A stretch of DNA of 64,000 bases from CAVYHJ01 sp963768165 [NCBI: uncultured bacterium] (GTDB lineage: Bacteria > UBP4 > UBA4092): positions 1 to 64,000 of the forward strand of contig CAVYHJ010000026.1 of assembly GCA_963768165.1 (NCBI GenBank), given 5' to 3'. Below the pieces are notes generated by a model. It searched no databases and was not told where the DNA came from. It saw nothing but the letters and a program-made list of their open reading frames with translations. Position 1 is the first letter of the stretch. Every line of letters starts with the position of its first letter. Shown here piece by piece: positions 1-8,008 of the stretch. A program made the translations under genes and the position numbers.

Positions 1-13
1 GTATCAGGGAAGA

Positions 14-73
14 CGTCGGGAAAGTTGAACGCAGCGAAATCCTGAGTTTTCGAAGGAACTCTCATTCCCGACG
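14..73. repeat. CGTCGGGAA stem-loop repeat, long-loop copy
   Basis: Arms CGTCGGGAA (14-22) and TTCCCGACG (65-73) are perfectly complementary over 9 bp and enclose 42 nt. The same arms recur at 4668, 5148-5182 and 43797-43831, where the loop is 15 nt. This copy lies downstream of the restriction-modification gene pair, so that module has a copy on both sides. Confidence 0.6.
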
Positions 74-151
74 AGAAAAAACCATTTCATTTCCAAAGTT
101 GTATATATTGCTTCATTACATCAAATATGGAATTCAACTATATGTGATTTT

Positions 152-850
152 TTATGGATCATAGAATATAAACCAGCCAACCTCTATTGTGACTTCTAAA
201 CCCAGACTTATTGGTTCTAAAAAAACATGACTAATTATACAAAAGGCGCCAGTGAAAAATAATAAACCTCTTCCTTCTGGTGTAAATATTAACTCGATAG
301 CTTCATGTTTATTATGTATATATTCCTTTCGTCTATCAGGAAAATCCTCGTCACCATTTATTAATTTCAAAAGTGCTGGTTTGTGATATATCTTTACAAG
401 TTCGTTTAGTCTTTTAAAGAAACCAACTATTCTAGATTCACTTGAATTTGCCAATAGTAAAGGTGTATTTGTGAAGTAAGATAAGCAAAGCAAGTGAAAA
501 ACAAACTCAGATGTTTCATATAATTGTGACCCTGCAAGAAATTCAATTCTTTGCATGAAATTGCTCATTGTTTGATTATATAAATCTTCTTTCCCTTCTG
601 GAATAGATAATTCTTTTATTTTTTTCGATTCCTTTAATTTCTTCATAACTTTAAGCAGTTTTTCGTTATAACTGTCGTCTCTTAATAAAGGCGATAAAAG
701 AAAATTTTTGTTGTTTGAGGGAAAGTAGTGATCCCTATATTTACTTGGAATACATAACTGGATTTCATTAGATTCGTTACTAATGAAATCATAAAATATA
801 GGGTGAGTAATGAATTCTGGGGTTATTATAAATTTTTTAATTTCCGGCAT
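152..850 (-). CDS. Hypothetical protein paired with the R-M enzyme
   Basis: I do not recognise this 232-residue protein. It is lysine-rich in the first half, has a mixed helical middle, and ends in a hydrophobic stretch (about residues 195-230) with no clear signal peptide. The start is well supported: GGAGGG sits 7 nt upstream of the ATG. It begins 13 bp after the stop of the nuclease-methyltransferase gene on the same strand, so the two are almost certainly co-transcribed. The position suggests an accessory role to the restriction system (specificity, control or an extra defence effector), but nothing in the residues proves this. It is A+T rich compared with ispG nearby, which fits a transferred defence module. 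Confidence 0.7.
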   Translation of the reverse strand: MPEIKKFIITPEFITHPIFYDFISNESNEIQLCIPSKYRDHYFPSNNKNFLLSPLLRDDSYNEKLLKVMKKLKESKKIKELSIPEGKEDLYNQTMSNFMQRIEFLAGSQLYETSEFVFHLLCLSYFTNTPLLLANSSESRIVGFFKRLNELVKIYHKPALLKLINGDEDFPDRRKEYIHNKHEAIELIFTPEGRGLLFFTGAFCIISHVFLEPISLGLEVTIEVGWFIFYDP

Positions 851-863
851 TGCAATCCCTCCA

Positions 864-3800
864 TTATAGTTTCTTAAAAAAATAAGTGCTGTTCTTCACA
901 TTCTGATAATTCTCATTTAATTGGGGTTCCAAGAGAAGGATGGCTGTGATACGGCGTGCCATTTCTTGGACGTAACGGACTTCATCGGAGGTTAGGGAAC
1001 GACCAAGAAGGGGTTTTTCCCGATAACTTAGCCATTTTTTAATCACCTGATACCCTCCGATAGTATAGTCCCATACTTTAGCAGGGATGTTTTTCCAAAA
1101 GGCTATTTCATTTAGATAAATATCATTGGTATTAGGTCCTAAATGTTCTAAAGCCTGTTCTATCGTCAGACCTAGAGCTTTGGCACCTTCTTTGATTGAG
1201 TCCAATTCAGCAGGGGTGTATTCCCTCTCGATGATTTTTCCTTTACCCGGCATGGTGACACCGTCTTTTCCACCATGACCCCAACCCGCAGTAAGTTCCA
1301 GTTCGCCAGAATCGGGATTTAATTTTCCACCACCTAATTTTGTAATCATGGCGATGGGTTTTAGTTCCGGTCTAAGAGTGCCAGTTGTGATTCCCGAAAC
1401 TGAATTTTCTGTATCCAGAAGATTAGCGATTAATTTTCCCAATTCAGCAGATTTGATTAAGAGGTCTTTGGAATCCGGCAAGGGAATTCTTGGCCAGTTT
1501 CCTCGAAGACCATCCGTATTTTCGGTTAGATATTTTGGAGAGTATCCAATTGCCAGCGTATGCATCCAAATTAATTCGTAGGGGCAAAGACTACTTTGAC
1601 CAATCTTGGTATCGGAGTCAGGATTAGAGATTGCTAATTTTTCAAGATAAGCACGGGCTTCTAAAGAGAGATTGGCAATAACTGTTGCATCTGAGTTTGA
1701 GGTAACGAAATCTGTTTGTTCTGGAAATTTATTGCTATCAGAGAATTTTCTAAGACGTAAAGGTATTCCACCCGGATTTCTGCTAATTGTCTGTTTATCA
1801 TATAACCCGTTTGACATATACATAGGTACTCCTTCAGGATTCGCTTGGGCGTTAAATCGGGTAATTAAAAACATATTTCCTTCCCAACATTGTTCTTTTA
1901 ATGGAGGACGTGGTCTTTCCCAAAGAGGTTGAATACTTGAATAATAACACCAAACTATGTCAAAAGGTCTTAATGTATGGTGCATTAGATTTTCGGAATT
2001 ATACTTTTCAGTTTTTAGAAATTTTTCTCTAATGACTTTAGAATTGAATCGAATATAATTTTTCGTAAGACCTGTATTCAAAGTTTTAAGAGTATCCCAA
2101 TCTACTTTGGGATCAAAATACATCTTCATTCGTGTTTCTAAAATATCTTTATCAATTTCAATAAGTGCTCCGCCCCGACTTTCTTCAGCTCCTGGTATGG
2201 GAATTTCATCACATAATTCCGCTAATTTAGTCCATTGTAAATAACTCTCAGAAACGTTCGAAAGCCTAAAGGAAAAGAGATTGCTTTCCTCTGGAAAGAC
2301 TAGTTTGTAAAGGGAATCAAATTTATTAACTTTAAGACTACTAAGAAGTTGTGTACGTCGTTCTATTGCTTTCGCCTCATTAATATCATCACGAAAAAGT
2401 ATTTTCTTTTTTTGATTTTTCTTACCATTCTTAACCCATAAAGAAATAGCTACGCCCTGTTGGATACCAACAGAAAAACCAGGAATAGCAAAAATCGTTT
2501 CACTTGTTCTACCATCCGGTGCATATTCAGAAATCTTTCTATCTCCGTGCATATTTTCAATCCAAAACTTGTCAAAAGATTCCAATAGATGTTGACGAAG
2601 AACAACAAAAACAGGATCACTAATCCAAGAATGGTTGGAGATATAACAAACAATTCCTTTTCCTGTTTTTTCCGCAATACGTCGTTCTGCAATACGTAAG
2701 AAGCGAATATATAAATCATCAATTCTCCCTGCACGTATCCCCCATTTGGAGATTAGCCCATCTTTGTAAGGTTTGGTTAAATCACCTTCTTCTTTGGTAC
2801 TAACTCCCGCAAAGGCGTTATAAGGAGGATTGCCTAGAATAACGAGAATAGGTTTATCCCGTTTAACCTCTTCAGCGGCGTCTCGTTCTTCTTCAAATTC
2901 AGGGAAAGGGAGATGTGCTTTAGGTTCTTTAGGGGGTTCCCAACCTGTCAGAGCATTGGTGAGATAGACCCCTGCACGTTCATTTTTTTTGTCAGATAAA
3001 GGGACACCCAGATTCTGTAATAGTAATCCTAATTGAAGATGAGCAACCACAAAAGGCGCTGGAAGTATTTCAAACCCAAAGACACGATGCATGGCGGCTT
3101 GTTTGAGGTCGTTACTCATTAAGGCATCCCCGCCTTTATCCTGCAAGGTTTTGGCGATATGTTTGAGGACTTCCACAAGATATGCGCCCGTTCCGCAACA
3201 AGGGTCAAGGACATAAACATTTTTGTCCGCCAAGCCATCTGGAATATCCAATTCTTCCTTTAGGACAGTGTCTACACGAGCAACCATATACTGAACAATT
3301 TCTGGCGGTGTAAACCAGACTCCTAAATCTTTACGGAGTTCAGGGTCAAAAGCTTGCAAGAAGGGTTCATAGAAATATTGGACGGCATGCCCTTCTTCAA
3401 AATTATCAAAAAAGACTTTATGGTTAACCCGATTTAATGCAGAGGCTGTCCAATCGAGGACTTCTATTAAATCCAAAGGTTCAAGTTTTGATTTTGTAGC
3501 GATTTGTTCAAAGAGGACTTTTATAACAGGAACGGTTAATAGCCATTGCGAATCATGCCAATCGAACTTTGCAATTTTATCTTTGGATTTATTTTGTTTA
3601 CACCAAAGCACCCATGCGGAAAAAACTCCATAAAAGAGAGTTTGAATGAGAGTGGAACGAAAGAAATGAAAACCTTTTTCCCCTTCAAATTTTAGTCCAA
3701 GGGATTCTTCAAGGGCAGATTTTACGGTATTTAATGTAGAAAGGTCATTGATCAACTCAATCCTAGCTTTTGCGTCACGGGCATAGGATGCTAAAAACCA

Positions 3801-4361
3801 TGCAACATCTTTAGGGTCTGTTAGTGAGGTTGTTTGAAGCATGACACGTTTGATATATTCGATAAAGCGTGTTCCGTGTAGTTCTTCTATTCTTCGAGAA
3901 GATGTTGACCAGAAAGCAGATTCGGATTCGGCAAGGCGATAACTTTCAAGTTTAACCGGTTTCCCTTCTGAATCCTGACCGACAAGAACAAAATCACGGT
4001 AATTGGTTACGAGGACTTGATTATATTTTCCCCAATACTTTGTGACTTGTTGACCATCGGCAGTTACCCAGGCATCTTCTGAAGTTGGTTTTACTTCAAT
4101 AACACCCCGTGAAGGTTTTTGACCCTGAAGCGGTTCACCATCAGTAATTTTCTGAAATTGGTCTTTGGAGAAAAGTCCACCATCAGGAATTCCTGCACCT
4201 CTGTTTTTAAGGTGAATGATACATCTGACTTTGGGTTTAAGGTCTTTTCCAATGGCATTAAGAAGGTTGGATAATGAGGGATAGTAAGAAGTCTCTTTGA
4301 CGGCTTCTCCAGATGACCGAATATCTTTTAAATCCCTGATATAAGTTTCTACTAAGTTCAT
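864..4361 (-). CDS. Type ISP/IIG-like restriction enzyme-methyltransferase
   Basis: This 1165-residue protein joins a nuclease-like N-terminus to an adenine-N6 DNA methyltransferase. The N-terminus has a PD-(D/E)xK-type pattern: P59-D60 in GIPDGG, then E89-V-K91 in GVIEVKP. Residues 347-360 (GVWFTPPEIVQYMV) are the usual entry to N6 methylases. SAM motif I is DPCCGTG (386-392) and catalytic motif IV is NPPY (511-514). The remaining C-terminal ~600 residues resemble the target-recognition region of type ISP (LlaBIII-like) enzymes. The SF2 helicase found in true type ISP enzymes is not seen in this chain, so a type IIG-like enzyme that cuts and methylates in one polypeptide is the better reading. 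It is the first gene of a two-gene unit with the 152-850 gene. A perfect inverted repeat at 4413-4450 lies in its promoter region. Confidence 0.85.
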   Translation of the reverse strand: MNLVETYIRDLKDIRSSGEAVKETSYYPSLSNLLNAIGKDLKPKVRCIIHLKNRGAGIPDGGLFSKDQFQKITDGEPLQGQKPSRGVIEVKPTSEDAWVTADGQQVTKYWGKYNQVLVTNYRDFVLVGQDSEGKPVKLESYRLAESESAFWSTSSRRIEELHGTRFIEYIKRVMLQTTSLTDPKDVAWFLASYARDAKARIELINDLSTLNTVKSALEESLGLKFEGEKGFHFFRSTLIQTLFYGVFSAWVLWCKQNKSKDKIAKFDWHDSQWLLTVPVIKVLFEQIATKSKLEPLDLIEVLDWTASALNRVNHKVFFDNFEEGHAVQYFYEPFLQAFDPELRKDLGVWFTPPEIVQYMVARVDTVLKEELDIPDGLADKNVYVLDPCCGTGAYLVEVLKHIAKTLQDKGGDALMSNDLKQAAMHRVFGFEILPAPFVVAHLQLGLLLQNLGVPLSDKKNERAGVYLTNALTGWEPPKEPKAHLPFPEFEEERDAAEEVKRDKPILVILGNPPYNAFAGVSTKEEGDLTKPYKDGLISKWGIRAGRIDDLYIRFLRIAERRIAEKTGKGIVCYISNHSWISDPVFVVLRQHLLESFDKFWIENMHGDRKISEYAPDGRTSETIFAIPGFSVGIQQGVAISLWVKNGKKNQKKKILFRDDINEAKAIERRTQLLSSLKVNKFDSLYKLVFPEESNLFSFRLSNVSESYLQWTKLAELCDEIPIPGAEESRGGALIEIDKDILETRMKMYFDPKVDWDTLKTLNTGLTKNYIRFNSKVIREKFLKTEKYNSENLMHHTLRPFDIVWCYYSSIQPLWERPRPPLKEQCWEGNMFLITRFNAQANPEGVPMYMSNGLYDKQTISRNPGGIPLRLRKFSDSNKFPEQTDFVTSNSDATVIANLSLEARAYLEKLAISNPDSDTKIGQSSLCPYELIWMHTLAIGYSPKYLTENTDGLRGNWPRIPLPDSKDLLIKSAELGKLIANLLDTENSVSGITTGTLRPELKPIAMITKLGGGKLNPDSGELELTAGWGHGGKDGVTMPGKGKIIEREYTPAELDSIKEGAKALGLTIEQALEHLGPNTNDIYLNEIAFWKNIPAKVWDYTIGGYQVIKKWLSYREKPLLGRSLTSDEVRYVQEMARRITAILLLEPQLNENYQNVKNSTYFFKKL

Positions 4362-4412
4362 AAACCAAATTAGATTACACTAGAAATGAAATTGTATCAA
4401 GTAAATACCTTA

Positions 4413-4450
4413 TGTATAGTGAAACGTATGCGTTAGAAAATCACTATACA
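4413..4450. promoter_or_regulatory. Inverted repeat upstream of the R-M gene
   Basis: TGTATAGTGA (4413-4422) and TCACTATACA (4441-4450) are perfect 10-bp complements separated by 18 bp. They lie 52-89 bp upstream of the R-M start codon at 4361, where an operator would sit. No controller-protein gene is present in the window, so the regulatory role is inferred from position only. Confidence 0.45.
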
Positions 4451-4828
4451 GAGAAAAGAGAGGCTTGAAATATTGAAGACTTGAATTGTCGGAATGACGA
4501 AAGTGTGAGTATCTTGGAAGAAGACGACATAAATTATATATGAGTTAAAATAAACATCCATTTTGAATCAAAATCTGTTAGGTAGTGTACCTTTTGGGAT
4601 AGTAGAAAGTCAGTTTCAAGTCTCAAGTTTCAAGTTAAAACAAGGAAATAGGATAAATAAAAGATAGGCGTCGGGAATAGTCAAAGCATTGCAGATTTTG
4701 GATTTTGAATTGTAGATTTTATGATAAAAGAATTCTAAAATGATTGATATTGTTGGAGATAAATTTTTCGGCATTTGGCGAAATATTATTATCATCTCCA
4801 TGCAATGGCAGACAGGTCATAATGGCAT

Positions 4829-4860
4829 TGTAATGAACGAGACTGATCTCGTTCATTACA
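4829..4860. repeat. Palindromic repeat, AATGAACGAGA family, copy 1
   Basis: Arms TGTAATGAACGAGA (4829-4842) and TCTCGTTCATTACA (4847-4860) match perfectly over 14 bp around CTGA. The core ATGAACGAGA recurs in the 61239-61284 palindrome, and a version with a paired base swap is at 43944-43973. There is no T-run on either side, so it is not an ordinary terminator. Confidence 0.7.
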
Positions 4861-5147
4861 GGAAGCGGAATTGAAAAAAGGAATTCCAGTTAGACAACAG
4901 TCTAAGTTAATAAGGAGACAAAAGATAGTAGGTGGTGATGTAATGGATAGTGGGTGAAAATTATTGTTGACTGGATGGGTGGGTTATGGGGGTGTTTTGG
5001 GGTCAAAAAGGGGGTGAATTAGCTCCGTACTTTCTCCGTATTAACTCCGCTTTAACTCCCATTGATGTTTGGAGAGTATACCAATTTAGTAGACTTTGAT
5101 GGTTTTAGAGGTAAAAAGGGAGCGCAGAATCGTACCCAAAAAAGGAA

Positions 5148-5182
5148 GCATCGGGAATAGATAAAGCAAAAGTTCCCGATGC
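5148..5182. repeat. GC(A/G)TCGGGAA stem-loop repeat, intact copy
   Basis: Arms GCATCGGGAA (5148-5157) and TTCCCGATGC (5173-5182) pair perfectly and enclose a 15-nt loop containing AAAGCA at loop positions 6-11. The copy at 43797-43831 has the same arm length, the same loop length and the same AAAGCA position, with an A-T pair replaced by G-C. It lies 15 bp past the ispG stop codon but has no T-run. Confidence 0.75.
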
Positions 5183-5196
5183 ATATTTAAAACGGA

Positions 5197-6339
5197 TTAT
5201 TTCTGGTTAGCTTCGATGGGTTCCTGAGTTCCCTTCTCGGCAGATTGTTCGAGTTTGCGTTCTGCGAGGGTTTTGTCAACTTCGGCGACTACTGCATCCA
5301 CAAATTGGGCTTCATCAATCCTACGAAGGATTTCACCGTGTTTTAGGATGACCCCGACACCGTTTCCCGCGGCGATACCGACTTCCGCCATTTTGGCTTC
5401 ACCCGGTCCGTTGACTTCACAACCCATGACCGCGACATTAATCGGGTCTTTGATATGCGCGAGGGCTTTTTCGATTCTGTCCACAATGGGGAGGAGGTCA
5501 ACTTCGCAGCGTCCGCAGGTCGGGCAGGAGATGATATTGACACCGACAATGCGCAGACCGAGAGATTTGAGGATTTCCCATCCGGCTTTGACTTCTTCAA
5601 CGGGGTCGGCAGTCAGCGAGACACGAATGGTGTCACCCAGACCCAGCCAGAGCATGGCACCCAAGCCGACAGCGGATTTAATCGTGCCTTTGTATTGGGG
5701 ACCGGCTTCGGTGATTCCCAGATGGAAAGGGTAATCCACTTTGTCCGCCAGGAGTTTATAGGTGGCGACGGTTAAACGAACGTCTGAGGTTTTCAAGGAA
5801 ATGATACTGTCTTCAAAATTAAGTTCTTCGAGGATTTTGAGTTCCCACATGGCCGATTCAACCATGGCTTCCGGGGTTAACCCTTTATGTTTGGCGATTA
5901 ACGCGGGGTCGAGGGAACCGCCGTTGACACCTACGCGAATGGGAATCTTGTGATCTTTGGCGGCGGAGACTACTTCCCGGACTTTTTTCGGGTCACGGAT
6001 GTTACCGGGATTGAGGCGGATCTTATCCACGCCTTGTTCAATGGCGATAAGAGCGAATCGGTGATGAAAATGAATATCGGCGATGAGCGGAACGGGACAT
6101 TGACGTTTGATTTCACCCAGTGCCAGCGCGTCTTTTTCTTCCGGTACGGCAACCCGGACAATTTCACAACCCGCTTCCACCATTTTATTGATTTGTTTGA
6201 CAGTAGCATCAATGTCATGGGTGAAGGTGGTGGTCATGGATTGGATGGCGATAGGATGGTTCCCGCCAATGGCGATATTTCCTATTTTAACGACGCGGGC
6301 TTTGCGTCGGGGTATTTCAACTGTCGGGGCTACTTGCAT
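5197..6339 (-). CDS. ispG: 4-hydroxy-3-methylbut-2-enyl diphosphate synthase
   Basis: IspG (GcpE) converts methylerythritol cyclodiphosphate to HMBPP, the penultimate step of the MEP isoprenoid pathway, using a [4Fe-4S] cluster in the cytoplasm. The 380 residues match the short bacterial form without the plant-type insert. Cluster ligands are visible as C272 and C275 (CPTC), C307 (VMGCEVNGPGE) and E314. The TIM-barrel part spans about residues 1-260. The start is supported by GAGGAG just upstream of the ATG. The last ~20 residues (SAEKGTQEPIEANQK region) form a variable charged tail. It supplies isoprenoid precursors that the hpnCDE genes at 31495-34671 would use. Confidence 0.97.
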   Translation of the reverse strand: MQVAPTVEIPRRKARVVKIGNIAIGGNHPIAIQSMTTTFTHDIDATVKQINKMVEAGCEIVRVAVPEEKDALALGEIKRQCPVPLIADIHFHHRFALIAIEQGVDKIRLNPGNIRDPKKVREVVSAAKDHKIPIRVGVNGGSLDPALIAKHKGLTPEAMVESAMWELKILEELNFEDSIISLKTSDVRLTVATYKLLADKVDYPFHLGITEAGPQYKGTIKSAVGLGAMLWLGLGDTIRVSLTADPVEEVKAGWEILKSLGLRIVGVNIISCPTCGRCEVDLLPIVDRIEKALAHIKDPINVAVMGCEVNGPGEAKMAEVGIAAGNGVGVILKHGEILRRIDEAQFVDAVVAEVDKTLAERKLEQSAEKGTQEPIEANQK

Positions 6340-6476
6340 AGGCTCCTCATTAAATAAAGTATAAAATAGACTATTTCAGTCGGTATTTATCCTACCATGA
6401 TTTCTTAGGTCAAGACAAGTAGACACATTGATTCAGGAAGCCAACCAATGATAGATTTATTACAAAGGAGTTCATT

Positions 6477-6965
6477 ATGCCGGGTACAGATTTGCCTTAT
6501 AGTGAGGGATGTTATGTATGTGGGACAAAAAATTCGCAGGGATTAAAACTAAAATTTCATAAAGAAGATAATAAAGTGGTGACAGAATTTATTTCATCCG
6601 ACAATCATCAAGGGTATAAAGGGGTGGTGCATGGGGGAATCCTGTGTACCTTACTCGATGAGGCGATGGGCTGGGCACCCACGTTGGTGACCCAACGAAT
6701 GACAGTGTCTGCCGAACTCAATTTTCGATTTATTAAGTCAGTTCCCATTGGCAGAAAACTAATCATCAAGGCACAGGCGGAAGAAATCCACCGGAGGTTA
6801 TACAAATCCACGGGACAAATTACCGATGAAGAAGGGACGGTCTATGTAACCGGTTCCGGGAAATTCATCCCCCTGACTGAAGAAGAAACCCAGGAAGTGG
6901 ATTCCTGGCTGTTATATGATTCCGAGACTTTGCGGATATTTTCGGAAAATCCAAAAGTGTTTTAG
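6477..6965 (+). CDS. PaaI-like hotdog thioesterase
   Basis: This 162-residue protein has the single hotdog-fold pattern of acyl-CoA thioesterases: a Cys pair near the N-terminus (CYVCG), then VVHGGILCTLLDEAMGW, in which HGG and the acidic residue of the following helix form the active-site region. The substrate cannot be told from sequence. The start has AAAGGAG 7 nt upstream. It is divergent from ispG (137 bp between starts). The stop codon TAG (6963-6965) coincides with the left end of the IS481-type element, so the final residue or stop is supplied by the insertion. The fold is complete, and function is probably intact. Confidence 0.85.
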   Translation: MPGTDLPYSEGCYVCGTKNSQGLKLKFHKEDNKVVTEFISSDNHQGYKGVVHGGILCTLLDEAMGWAPTLVTQRMTVSAELNFRFIKSVPIGRKLIIKAQAEEIHRRLYKSTGQITDEEGTVYVTGSGKFIPLTEEETQEVDSWLLYDSETLRIFSENPKVF

Positions 6966-7909
6966 GTACGAACATTTGGCGGTTTAGGTTTTTGGTATTG
7001 TGCCATGAACTCATTGGGTGATTTGCCCAGTAAGCCGCAATGTTCCAGATGATTGTATTCTATATTCCAGCGTTTCAATTTATTTTGCAAGTCTTGGAAG
7101 TTCTGGAAGGTGTTTTGGTCATAAAATTTCTCCTGGTCTTCCCGGTGACTTCGTTCGACGGTTCCATTTTGCGCGGGCTTTCCCGGATCAATAAGATAAT
7201 GCACTATATTTCTTTCTTGGCAAAAGACATCCAGCGGGTGAAGGGTTTTCAGGGTTCGATCACGGCGTTTGTTTACGCCGGTGTAGTAGTTGGTGAAGAT
7301 CACCCCGTTGTCAGTTTTAATCGCTTGTATTCTATGAGGGAAACGATCCAGGACCTCTTTTAAAAACCGGAGAGAGTGGAAACTGGATTGTTCGTCATAG
7401 ACCGCCAAATGTCTCCAGCGGGACGCCAGATCAATGGCGGTATACTGATAATAGCGTTGTCCCGCTACCTTTCCGGGAACATACTTCACATCGATCTCTA
7501 GAAGTTCACCGACCGATCGTGGTGCTTTCAAATACTTGTATTTCATTTTCTTCACCCGATATTTCCTCACCAACCCTTCTTTCTTCAAGATCTTCCCGAT
7601 AGTCCGTGCATGAATCCTCACTCCTTCTTTGGCCAAGTGCCAATGGATCTTTAGAGCGCACTTTTTCGTTTTCTTCCGGATTTCCAGAATTCTCTCTTTC
7701 ACTCGGAGAGTGGTTTCTTTTGTACAAGTTTTGGGTCGGGTGGATTGCGGCTCCAAAGCCTTCTCTCCTCCTTTCCGATACGCCGCCGCCCATCGCTCCA
7801 AACTTCGTTGGCTGTGTGGACAAATCTTACACACCTCCTTTAACCGTATCTCTTTCTTTATTATAGGTAATACCCAGCGTAATCGTTCCTCTTGAATCGT
7901 CGTTGCCAT
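6962..7909 (-). CDS. IS481-family transposase
   Basis: The transposase has an N-terminal helix-turn-helix region (about residues 20-60) and an rve-type DDE catalytic core. Numbered from the longest frame (first ATG at 7921), the triad is D144 (LEIDVKY), D204 (IKTDNG) and E256 (NGTVERSH). The frame is intact with no stop or shift, so the element may still be active. The first ATG (7921) abuts the GAGGAG ribosome binding site. The ATG at 7909, 12 nt past it, is the better start and gives 315 residues. Confidence 0.9.
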   Translation of the reverse strand: MATTIQEERLRWVLPIIKKEIRLKEVCKICPHSQRSLERWAAAYRKGGEKALEPQSTRPKTCTKETTLRVKERILEIRKKTKKCALKIHWHLAKEGVRIHARTIGKILKKEGLVRKYRVKKMKYKYLKAPRSVGELLEIDVKYVPGKVAGQRYYQYTAIDLASRWRHLAVYDEQSSFHSLRFLKEVLDRFPHRIQAIKTDNGVIFTNYYTGVNKRRDRTLKTLHPLDVFCQERNIVHYLIDPGKPAQNGTVERSHREDQEKFYDQNTFQNFQDLQNKLKRWNIEYNHLEHCGLLGKSPNEFMAQYQKPKPPNVRT

Positions 7910-7959
7910 ACGTATAGACATCTCCTCATTCTAAAAAACCCGCCATATGTCTGTACACA
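6963..7959 (-). mobile_element. IS481-family insertion sequence
   Basis: An insertion sequence of about 1 kb carries one transposase gene. The ends match as imperfect inverted repeats: GTACGAACATTTGGCGG at 6966-6982 and the complement of 7940-7956, GTACAGACATATGGCGG (14 of 17 identical). Exact ends are uncertain by a few bases. AAAGT occurs at 6954-6958 and 7965-7969 and may be a 5-bp target duplication, which would move the ends slightly outward. The element sits between the thioesterase stop and the promoter of the glycosyltransferase gene at 8009. Confidence 0.8.
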
Positions 7960-7972
7960 TTACCAAAGTTAC

Positions 7973-8001
7973 TTGACAATCCCCGATTCTCTTCCTAGAA
8001 T
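7973..8001 (+). promoter_or_regulatory. Consensus promoter for the 8009 gene
   Basis: TTGACA (7973-7978), a 17-bp spacer and TAGAAT (7996-8001) form a near-perfect vegetative sigma-factor promoter. The ATG at 8009 begins only 7 bp after the -10 box, so the transcript would start at or next to the start codon (leaderless). The promoter lies 14 bp outside the IS481 element and was spared by the insertion. Confidence 0.75.
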
Positions 8002-8008
8002 TGCGGAA

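Larger units (their letters stand above)
4451..5196. other. Gene-free region of short repeats
   Basis: No convincing gene is present between the R-M gene and ispG. From left to right it holds a run of the AAGTTTCAAGTCTC type (4611-4641, tandem AGTTTCAAG units), half of the CGTCGGGAA stem-loop (4668-4677, followed by a loop with AAAGCA but no second arm), a 14-bp-arm palindrome (4829-4860), a run of CTCCG units spaced 7-12 bp apart (5022-5060), and an intact stem-loop (5148-5182). The palindrome plus CTCCG run recurs at 43944-44035 upstream of cas9. Confidence 0.6.

Noticed and set aside
4616-4801. A 61-residue minus-strand frame in the R-M/ispG gap
   Set aside because: Low-complexity peptide, no ribosome binding site, and it crosses two repeat elements.
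7606-7895. Plus-strand frames opposite the IS481 transposase
   Set aside because: Antisense to a clear DDE transposase gene, with no supporting signals.
6951-7969. AAAGT as the IS481 target duplication
   Set aside because: Only 5 bp and it conflicts slightly with the best inverted-repeat ends, so it is kept only as a possibility.
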